From the NCBI GenBank assembly GCA_019233165.1, contig JAFAMS010000375.1:1-8376 (forward strand): a stretch of DNA of 8,376 nt, read 5' to 3'. Within the stretch, counting starts at the first letter, position 1; every line of letters starts with the position of its first letter. Position numbers and translations under genes: made by a program. The notes beneath the pieces were generated by a model. The model was not told the origin of the DNA. It made no database searches and saw nothing but the letters and a program-made list of their open reading frames with translations. This document shows positions 1 to 5,783 of this stretch, piece after piece. The stretch comes from Vulcanimicrobiota bacterium. GTDB lineage: Bacteria; Vulcanimicrobiota; Vulcanimicrobiia; Vulcanimicrobiales; Vulcanimicrobiaceae.

Positions 1-343
1 ACGCCAAGTAGCCGTCGACCGCTTGGGTGATCTCGATCGTCCGCGCGTTGATTCCGAGCGCGTCGATCACCAGCTGCGCGTCGGCGAGCGACGACGGACT
101 CGAGCTCTTGTACGGCATGCGAATCGCGTAGACGTTCTTCGGTCCGAGCGCGCGGGCGCACAGATACGCGACGCACGCGGAGTCGACGCCGCCGGAGAGT
201 CCGATGACCGCGCGCTCGATCCCGCGGCGACGGACGAGCTCGTCTTTCAAGAACGCTTCGAGCCAACGCGCCGTGACCTCGGGGTCGCTGCGAACGGCCG
301 CGTAGGGATCGGGCCGCGGGGCCTCGATGACGGGGAACGTCAC
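1..343 (-). CDS. nadE: NAD+ synthetase, synthetase domain (3' end outside window)
   Basis: This is the N-terminal 114 residues of an NAD+ synthetase, which adenylates nicotinic acid adenine dinucleotide with ATP and amidates it with ammonia. The ATP-pyrophosphatase P-loop SGGVDS is at about residues 50-55, preceded by the strand AVIGL. The MPYKSSSPSSLADA segment at about residues 76-89 is the conserved stretch that follows in bacterial NadE. The gene runs off the left edge, so the C-terminal part is not visible. The GTG start is chosen because it overlaps the TGA of the upstream nitrilase gene (GTGA, 4 bp). No Shine-Dalgarno is visible, which suits translational coupling. Many bacteria fuse an N-terminal glutaminase to this domain; here the two are separate consecutive genes. 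It is the last gene seen of a glpX-led operon. Family assignment is secure; that it takes ammonia from its neighbour is inference. Confidence 0.93.
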   Translation of the reverse strand, partial: MTFPVIEAPRPDPYAAVRSDPEVTARWLEAFLKDELVRRRGIERAVIGLSGGVDSACVAYLCARALGPKNVYAIRMPYKSSSPSSLADAQLVIDALGINARTIEITQAVDGYLA

Positions 344-1212
344 GGCGCCGCCGCCGGTTCTTCTAATTCCGCGAGCAAGTCCGGCAAGACCGCGTGCAGG
401 TCGCCGAGGAGCGGGAGGCTTGCGCGCGCGATGTCGATCTCGCCCAAATCGATCTCGGCGCGAACGATGCAGGCGTCGAGAGCGCCGGCGCTGACGACGA
501 CCTCGCCCCGCGGCGAGACGATCTGCGAGCTTCCGGTCATCCCTTTCCCGCCTTCGAATCCCGCAAGCCCCGCATAGACGATGAAGACGCCGTGCTCCGA
601 CGCATACAGCTCGAGCAGCGAGCGCCAGCGCGCGATGCTCGCGAGCTCGCCGGAGGTCGTGATTCCGCGTCCGGGCGATGCGCTGGGGATGAAAAAGAGG
701 CGCGCGCCTTTTACCGCCGCGATCGTCGGGACGATCCCGTGCCAGGCGTCCTCGCAGATCATGATCGCCGCCCGTCCGAACGGCGTCTCGAAGACTTCCA
801 TCCGCTTCCCGCGCGAATGGAAGCGCTCTTCGTCGAAGACGCCGTACGTCGGCAGAAACAGCTTTCGGTGGACGTGCCCGACGCGCGCCGCGCCGCTGCG
901 CTCGAGCGTCGCGTACAGCGCGCTATTGTAATACGTTCCGGCGTCGTTCTCGTAGAATCCGCAAACGATCTCGACCGGGCCTGCGGGTTCCGAGGCGCGC
1001 CACGCCTCGCCCAGCCGCGCCGCAAACGCCTCGGCACCGAGCGCGAGCTCGTAGACCCCGCCTTCGAGGAAGTAACCGGTCAGCGCGGCCTCGGGAAGGA
1101 CGATCGCGTCGGGACGATCGTCGCGAAGCTGCGCGAACGCCTGCGCGAGCTCCGCGAGGTTGAACTCGAGGTCGCCCTTTCGCGGCTTCGTTTGGACGAT
1201 CGCGACGCGCAC
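340..1212 (-). CDS. Nitrilase-family glutaminase subunit/domain of NAD+ synthetase
   Basis: A 290-aa carbon-nitrogen hydrolase. The Glu-Lys-Cys triad is complete: E41 in LPEAALTGY, K117 in HRKLFLPTYGVFDEERF and C153 in MICEDAW. The segment LPTYGVFDE after the lysine is typical of the glutaminase domain of glutamine-dependent NAD+ synthetases rather than of aliphatic nitrilases. The expected job is to hydrolyse glutamine and supply ammonia to the synthetase encoded immediately downstream, in the cytoplasm. The length fits a stand-alone domain of this type. The start is GTG, sharing one base with the TAG of the upstream oxidoreductase gene (TAGTG); the stop overlaps the nadE start (GTGA). There is no clear ribosome site, so re-initiation is likely. 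The alternative is an independent omega-amidase or N-carbamoyl amidohydrolase, but gene context and the LPTYGVFDE motif argue against it. Confidence 0.88.
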   Translation of the reverse strand: MRVAIVQTKPRKGDLEFNLAELAQAFAQLRDDRPDAIVLPEAALTGYFLEGGVYELALGAEAFAARLGEAWRASEPAGPVEIVCGFYENDAGTYYNSALYATLERSGAARVGHVHRKLFLPTYGVFDEERFHSRGKRMEVFETPFGRAAIMICEDAWHGIVPTIAAVKGARLFFIPSASPGRGITTSGELASIARWRSLLELYASEHGVFIVYAGLAGFEGGKGMTGSSQIVSPRGEVVVSAGALDACIVRAEIDLGEIDIARASLPLLGDLHAVLPDLLAELEEPAAAP

Positions 1213-2672
1213 TAGCTCGGAACCACGGCCGTAACCTGTAAGTCGCCGCGCGCCGCCGCCATCCGCGCGCCCTCGATTTGCACGACGAGCTCTTCCGCAG
1301 GGTTCGTGAGAATCTCCGCCATCGTGGGGTGCAGATGCGGGACTCGCACGAAGTCGAAGACGGTCGCGCGGAAGTACATCGCGACGAGCACCTCATGGAT
1401 CAGATCGGAGGCCTGCGCGCCCAACACGGCAGCGCCCAAGATCCTGCCGTCGTCCGGCGCTGCCAGCATCTTGACGAAGCCCTTCGTCTTCCCGATCGAG
1501 ATCGCTTTGCCGTGATCGTCGAACGGAAATACCGCCTTGAGGTACGCGACGCCCGAGGCTTGTAATTCCTTCTCCGTCTCACCCGCAATCGCGACCTGGG
1601 GATCGCTGAAGATCGTATGTGCTTTCGAAAGCGTGTAGTCGATCTCGATGTGACCGTTCGTCATCGCATTGCGGGCTGCGATCTCGCCCTCTTGAATCGC
1701 GACGTGAACGAGCGGATACTTCCCGATGACGTCGCCGATCGCGAAGATGCAGCGGTTCGACGTCCGCATCGTCGCGTCGACTTCGATCCCCGCGACCGGA
1801 TGGCTGCGAACCCCGGCCTTCTCGAGATCGAGTCCTTCGATATTCGGGACGCGGCCCAGCGCGTAGAAGATCTCCTGTGCCTCGACCGAGGCCTCGGCGC
1901 CGTCCTTGCGATAGACGATCCGCTTGCGGTCGCCGGCTCGCTCCGCACGTTCGATCTTGGCTTCGGTGACGATCCGAATCCCTTCGTCGCGAAGATAACC
2001 GGTGAGCGCTTCGCCAATGTCGTTGTCGGCGGCGGTCAAGAGGCGCGGCGAGCGGATCACGATCGTCGTCGGCACGCCGATTCGGGCGAAGAACTGACCG
2101 AGCTCGATCGCGACGTATCCGCCGCCGAGGACGATCAGCGATTTCGGCGGAGCGTCGAGGTCGAGGGCTGCGTCGCTGTCGATGTAGCCGACTTCGCTCA
2201 AACCCGGGAATGCCGGCGGCGCTACGACGCTCCCCGTCGCGATGATGAAATTCGGCGCCCGAAGTACCCGGTCGCCGACCGCGAGCTCGCGGTCGCTCAA
2301 AAATCGCGCCGGGCCTTCGATCAGCTCGAACGTCTGCAATCCCTCGATCCGGTAGTCTGCGAAGCCTCGAATCACTTCACGCTTGCGCTCGATCGTCGCG
2401 CGGAAATCGACGCGAGGTTCCGCCGCGCGAACGCCGAGGCCGCCGGCTTCGCGAATCTCGTGCATCAAGTCCGAGGTCGCGATCAGCGTCTTGCTCGGCA
2501 TGCAACCGCGCAGGATGCACAAGCCTCCGAGCGGTCCTTGGTCGACGATCGCAACGTTCGCGCCGAGTGCGCGCGCGGTTCTCGCCGCCGCATAGCCTCC
2601 GGAGCCGCCGCCGACGACGAGGAGATCGTAGTCGTTCTTCTGCGCGGCGGTCTGACCGTTGACGTTGTTCAT
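1212..2672 (-). CDS. FAD-dependent pyridine nucleotide-disulfide oxidoreductase (glutathione/mercuric reductase or lipoamide dehydrogenase class)
   Basis: A 486-aa class I flavoprotein disulfide reductase with all catalytic parts. The FAD-binding GGGSGG is at residues 21-26, the redox-active Cys pair C52-X4-C57 in LCILRGCMPSKTL, and ATG at about 145-147. A second Rossmann motif GGGYVAIELG is at 183-192, the second FAD motif FAIGDV at 310-315, and the C-terminal dimerisation domain carries the H448/E453 dyad in HLHPTMAE. R207 follows the second beta strand of the nucleotide fold (IVIRSPR), where NADH enzymes usually carry an acid; this suggests NADPH, as in glutathione and mercuric reductases. 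The substrate cannot be read: no mercury-binding N-terminal domain and no 2-oxoacid dehydrogenase genes are present. The ATG at 2672 is preferred to an upstream in-frame start because GGGAG lies 6 bases before it and the extension would overlap glpX. It follows glpX by 31 bp. Confidence 0.9.
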   Translation of the reverse strand: MNNVNGQTAAQKNDYDLLVVGGGSGGYAAARTARALGANVAIVDQGPLGGLCILRGCMPSKTLIATSDLMHEIREAGGLGVRAAEPRVDFRATIERKREVIRGFADYRIEGLQTFELIEGPARFLSDRELAVGDRVLRAPNFIIATGSVVAPPAFPGLSEVGYIDSDAALDLDAPPKSLIVLGGGYVAIELGQFFARIGVPTTIVIRSPRLLTAADNDIGEALTGYLRDEGIRIVTEAKIERAERAGDRKRIVYRKDGAEASVEAQEIFYALGRVPNIEGLDLEKAGVRSHPVAGIEVDATMRTSNRCIFAIGDVIGKYPLVHVAIQEGEIAARNAMTNGHIEIDYTLSKAHTIFSDPQVAIAGETEKELQASGVAYLKAVFPFDDHGKAISIGKTKGFVKMLAAPDDGRILGAAVLGAQASDLIHEVLVAMYFRATVFDFVRVPHLHPTMAEILTNPAEELVVQIEGARMAAARGDLQVTAVVPS

Positions 2673-2703
2673 TCCCTGCTCCCGGCGGCTGCCGGGCCCT
2701 TGG

Positions 2704-3696
2704 TCATTTCCCGCGGTACGGCTTCGCCCCCAACCTGTGGACACTCTCGATGAACCGGAGAGTTCCGCTTTGGGCGTGCATCAAGATCGAGTGCGTCCGG
2801 GCGGCGTTCCCGAAAAAGCGGACGCCGCGAACGAGATCGCCGTCGGTTATCCCCGTTGCGACAAACATCAGATGCTCGCCCGGTGCGAGATCTTCCATCG
2901 TCAGGACGCGGTTCAAGTCGCCGAATCCCATCTCGCGCGCGCGCCGCGCCTCGTCGTCGTTGCGCGGCTTGAGCCGTCCCATGAACCCGCCGCCGAGACA
3001 CTTCAGCGCCGCTGCGGCCAGCACGCCTTCGGGGGCGCCGCCCGTCCCCATGCAGACGTGGATCCCGGTCCCGTCGACGGCGGTGGCGATCGCCGCATCG
3101 ACGTCGCCGTCCGAGATCAACTTGATCCGGGCGCCGGCCTCGCGGACCGCCGAGATCAAGTCCTTGTGCCGCGGGCGATCGAGAATGATCACGGTGATGT
3201 CGTTGATCGGCCGCTCGAGGGCGTTTGCGACGGCGTTCAAATTGTCGGAGACCGACGCATCGATGTGGACGTACGGCGCCGATTTCGGCCCGACCGCGAG
3301 CTTCTGCATATACGAGTCGGGCGCGTGCAACAAGCCGCCGCGTTCCGCGATCGCCATGACGGCGATCGAGTTCGGGAGTCCGTTCGCGACTAAGTTCGTC
3401 CCTTCGACCGGATCGACGGCGATGTCGACTTCCATTCCGCCGCGACCCAGCTCCTCGCCGATGTACAACATCGGCGCTTCGTCGCGTTCGCCTTCGCCGA
3501 TCACGATTCGGCCGGAGATCTCCAAATCGTTGAGTGCGTCCCGCATCTTCTCGACGGCGGCGCCGTCGGCGATGTTCCGCTCACCCCGGCCCATCCAGCG
3601 CGACGCGTTGAGCGCCGCTTCTTCGGTGACGCGCACGAAGTCGAGCGAATCGGTCGGATACTCCGAGACAAAGCGCGGTATCAACGTCGTCGCCAC
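2704..3696 (-). CDS. glpX: Class II fructose-1,6-bisphosphatase (GlpX type)
   Basis: A 330-aa cytoplasmic phosphatase that hydrolyses fructose 1,6-bisphosphate to fructose 6-phosphate in gluconeogenesis or the Calvin cycle; length matches the family. Metal and substrate residues appear in family order: D44 in ADGAAVEKMR, E68 in VIGEGERDEAPM, D95 and E98 in AVDPVEGTN, Y129 in APDSYM, and E223 in GTGGAPEGV. The spacing agrees with the D33, E57, D85 and E213 described for the E. coli enzyme, shifted by 10-11. The GTG at 3696 is chosen because AAAGGAG stands 8 bases upstream; longer readings to 3768 add a Cys/Arg-rich stretch with no family resemblance. In cyanobacteria related enzymes also act on sedoheptulose 1,7-bisphosphate, which cannot be excluded here. 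It is the first gene of the minus-strand operon and divergent from the glycosyltransferase block. Confidence 0.95.
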   Translation of the reverse strand: MATTLIPRFVSEYPTDSLDFVRVTEEAALNASRWMGRGERNIADGAAVEKMRDALNDLEISGRIVIGEGERDEAPMLYIGEELGRGGMEVDIAVDPVEGTNLVANGLPNSIAVMAIAERGGLLHAPDSYMQKLAVGPKSAPYVHIDASVSDNLNAVANALERPINDITVIILDRPRHKDLISAVREAGARIKLISDGDVDAAIATAVDGTGIHVCMGTGGAPEGVLAAAALKCLGGGFMGRLKPRNDDEARRAREMGFGDLNRVLTMEDLAPGEHLMFVATGITDGDLVRGVRFFGNAARTHSILMHAQSGTLRFIESVHRLGAKPYRGK

Positions 3697-3811
3697 AAGA
3701 CTCGCTCCTTTCTTCGTTGGAGGCCGGCAAACCCTATGCTTGCACGTACCCCCTACCCTGCCTTCCAAAGCGTCCTAGGGCGCAGACTCGCTCGACCCGA
3801 ACCGCAGGAGC
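3697..3811. promoter_or_regulatory. Divergent intergenic region between glpX operon and glycosyltransferase operon
   Basis: This 115-bp gap is the only place where promoters for both operons can lie inside the window. I cannot place a convincing -35/-10 pair on either strand. A TTGCAC hexamer (plus strand, about 3740) and a TTGGAA hexamer (minus strand, about 3766) have no good -10 partner. A 10-bp direct repeat, AGACTCGCTC, occurs at 3698-3707 and 3784-3793, near the two gene starts; the first copy overlaps the glpX ribosome site. Function is inferred from position only. Confidence 0.4.
3705..3711 (-). promoter_or_regulatory. Ribosome binding site of glpX
   Basis: AAAGGAG on the minus strand ends 8 bases before the GTG at 3696. 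It decides the start of glpX against ATG-like or longer alternatives upstream, and is the strongest Shine-Dalgarno in the window. Confidence 0.8.
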
Positions 3812-5335
3812 GTGGCTAGCCCGACCGCAGCTTCGTCCCTTCCGTTCCCGCGGGTCGCGCGGGCCGGGCTCGCACCGCTGATTGCGGTTGCCGCCGCGGG
3901 TGTGACGGTCGGCTTCTTCGCCTTCTACGCGTTCGTTTCGCGCGTGCACGCCTCGCCGCTCGCCGCGGAACTGGTTTTCCTCATCTCGCTTCCGGCCGGC
4001 GTCGCCGGAGCGCTCGCCGCCTGGCATGCGTACGGCGTGTACTTCGCGCGGCGCGCCGGAATCTCGGTCGAGCAAGCGCTGTGGCTCGACGCCGTCTCGT
4101 GGCTGATGCTGCTGGTGATGTGGGTCGGTTTCTTGCGCCCGTTCGGTGCGGGTGCGACCGGTCGCGGGATCGCCGTCGCACTCTGCGCCTTCGCCTTCGT
4201 GAAGCTCTTCGCTGCGGCGCGCTACAATCGCACGGTCCGCGACGTTTCCCTGACGTTTCTGGTCACCCGCGTCGCGATCATCGTGATCGCGGAGCTGGCT
4301 GCCGTCGTGATCGCTCAGCGCCCCGGCCTGCACGTCGCAACCTCATCGAATCCGGCGCTCGCCGTCTGGGGGCGCTGGGACGCCGTGCATTACATCGAGA
4401 TCGCCGTCGGCGGCTATTACGGGACCGACATGGCGTTCTTCCCGCTCTATCCGCTCTTGATCGCGCTTCTTGCGAAGCTGACGGGGAATCACTTGATCGC
4501 GGGCTTATTGATCTCGAACGCAGCGCTCTTCTTCGGCTTGCTCTTCTTCTACAAGCTCGTCGAGCATCAATACACGCGCGCGGTCGCGCAACGCGCGATC
4601 TTCTACATCTCGATCTTTCCGACCGCGATCTACTTCTCGGCCGCTTACACCGAGTCGTTGTTCTTCGCGCTCACCGTCGCGTCGTTCTACTACATCCGCG
4701 AGCACAAGTGGCTCGCTGCCGGGATTCTGGGCTTCTTCGCCGCCCTGACGCGCGTCGAGGGCGTCCTGCTCGCGGTCCCGATGGCGCTCGAATGGGCGAG
4801 CTCTCCCGCCGCCAAGAGCGCGCTCGAGTACCCCGTCGATAACTTGCTGCGCCCGCTCGCCGGAATCGCGCTGATCCCACTCGGCTTGGCGACCTACATG
4901 GGCTACTTGTGGGTGCTGCGCGGCGATCCGCTCTACTTCTCGCACGTGCAGGTGAACTGGAACCGTCACCTGGCGCCACCGTGGCAGAGCATCACGCACA
5001 CGATCAAGATGCTCGGCCAAGCGACGAACGGCGTCGTCGCGGCGAACCTTTTCATCGAGCTGGCGTTTACCGCGCTCATGCTCGTTGCGCTCGCGATCGC
5101 GATCCGGCGGCTCTCGGCGACGTATTGGAGCTACATGGCGCTCTCGATCCTCGTTCCGATGTCGACGTCGAGTTTGATGAGCATGCCGCGCTTCGCGCTC
5201 GTCCTCTTCCCGATGTTCGTCCTCTTCGCGCTCTGGGGCGCGCGGCCGTCGCTCAACAACGCGATCGTCGCTTTTTCCCTCCCGCTCCTAGGCCTCTTCA
5301 CGGTGCTTTTTGCAGACTGGTACTGGGTCGCCTGA
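3812..5335 (+). CDS. PIG-V-like GT-C mannosyltransferase family integral membrane protein
   Basis: A 507-aa polytopic membrane protein resembling the PIG-V/GPI mannosyltransferase 2 family (GT76), whose eukaryotic members transfer mannose from dolichol-phosphate-mannose. The family pattern is RWDAVHYIEIA at about 188-198 in the first large extracytoplasmic loop (D190 being the likely GT-C acid), FFPLYPLLIALL at 209-220, FPTAIYFSAAYTESLF at 269-284 and LTRVEG at 312-317. Many hydrophobic segments follow a 20-residue N-terminus. The bacterial sugar and acceptor are unknown; a polyprenyl-phosphate donor is expected for this fold. The start is the first possible codon after an in-frame TAG at 3776; its AGGAG (3806-3810) sits only one base from the GTG, which is unusually close. 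It heads the plus-strand operon, 7 bp before the GtrA gene. Confidence 0.82.
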   Translation: MASPTAASSLPFPRVARAGLAPLIAVAAAGVTVGFFAFYAFVSRVHASPLAAELVFLISLPAGVAGALAAWHAYGVYFARRAGISVEQALWLDAVSWLMLLVMWVGFLRPFGAGATGRGIAVALCAFAFVKLFAAARYNRTVRDVSLTFLVTRVAIIVIAELAAVVIAQRPGLHVATSSNPALAVWGRWDAVHYIEIAVGGYYGTDMAFFPLYPLLIALLAKLTGNHLIAGLLISNAALFFGLLFFYKLVEHQYTRAVAQRAIFYISIFPTAIYFSAAYTESLFFALTVASFYYIREHKWLAAGILGFFAALTRVEGVLLAVPMALEWASSPAAKSALEYPVDNLLRPLAGIALIPLGLATYMGYLWVLRGDPLYFSHVQVNWNRHLAPPWQSITHTIKMLGQATNGVVAANLFIELAFTALMLVALAIAIRRLSATYWSYMALSILVPMSTSSLMSMPRFALVLFPMFVLFALWGARPSLNNAIVAFSLPLLGLFTVLFADWYWVA

Positions 5336-5342
5336 GCGCGCG

Positions 5343-5783
5343 GTGCCGCCGCCGCCGCAACGGCCGCTGATCGAGCGGCTCGCGCGCAGGCGCGGCGTCC
5401 GCCAGTTCGTGAAGTTCGGGATCGTCGGGACCTCCGGCTTTCTCGTCAACCTGATCGTCTTCACCGTCTTGCAGCTGCCGCTCAGCGTTGCGGAAAGGCG
5501 GGACGACTATTTTGCGCTGTTCACGATCGGCTTCTATTCCGGGGCGATCTCGAACTATTTCCTGAATCGCGTGTGGACGTTCCGTTCGAGCGGGCACGCC
5601 GTGAAGGAAGGGATTCAGTTTCTCGCGGTCTCGACCATCGCGCTCTGCGTCGGGCTGATCGTCTCGTACCTCGGCGCTCCACTGCTCGGCCGCGGTCACG
5701 CACTCTGGTTCGTCTCGACGCTCGCCGGGATCGTCGTGAACTTCTTCGTGAACAAGTATTGGACGTTTCGATCGGTTCTTTGA
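5343..5783 (+). CDS. GtrA-family small membrane protein
   Basis: A 146-aa protein with four predicted membrane helices (about 22-45, 56-76, 90-112, 119-138) and the GtrA signature FVKFGIVGTSGFLVN at 22-36. Two copies of an N-[YF]-F-x-N-[RK]-x-W-T-F-R motif end helices 2 and 4 (71-81 and 133-143), showing internal duplication. GtrA proteins are thought to help move polyprenyl-phosphate-linked sugars across the membrane, as in O-antigen glucosylation; the donor here is unknown. Lying between two GT-C transferases that would use such donors on the outer face, that role is plausible. The GTG at 5343, 7 bp after the upstream stop, is preferred; a TTG at 5310 overlapping the upstream gene would add 11 non-conserved residues. 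Neither has a clear ribosome site. No GT2 polyprenyl-phosphate sugar synthase, a common partner, is visible in the window. Confidence 0.88.
   Translation: MPPPPQRPLIERLARRRGVRQFVKFGIVGTSGFLVNLIVFTVLQLPLSVAERRDDYFALFTIGFYSGAISNYFLNRVWTFRSSGHAVKEGIQFLAVSTIALCVGLIVSYLGAPLLGRGHALWFVSTLAGIVVNFFVNKYWTFRSVL

Noticed and set aside
340..343. Frameshift breaking a fused NadE
   Set aside because: Both parts have complete ends, and a GTG start in a standard 4-bp overlap needs no error; kept only as a check under the finding.
394..1215. Plus-strand ORF antisense to the nitrilase gene
   Set aside because: Arg/Asp/Glu-rich low-complexity product mirroring the codon usage of the real minus-strand gene.
2673..2744. 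24-residue N-terminal extension of the disulfide oxidoreductase
   Set aside because: It overlaps the end of glpX and lacks family similarity; the ATG at 2672 has its own ribosome site.
1617..2753. Long plus-strand ORF (378 codons) antisense to the disulfide oxidoreductase
   Set aside because: Its translation is rich in Arg/Asp without any family motif; the opposite strand encodes a complete flavoenzyme. High GC leaves the antisense frame open.
3734..4333. Minus-strand ORF (199 codons) antisense to the PIG-V-like gene
   Set aside because: Composition is Arg/Glu/Gly-rich with no motif; the plus strand encodes clear membrane helices with family motifs.
5573..5779. N-terminal extension of the PMT-like gene into the GtrA gene
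   Set aside because: The extension is the GtrA coding sequence read in another frame and has no membrane or family features.
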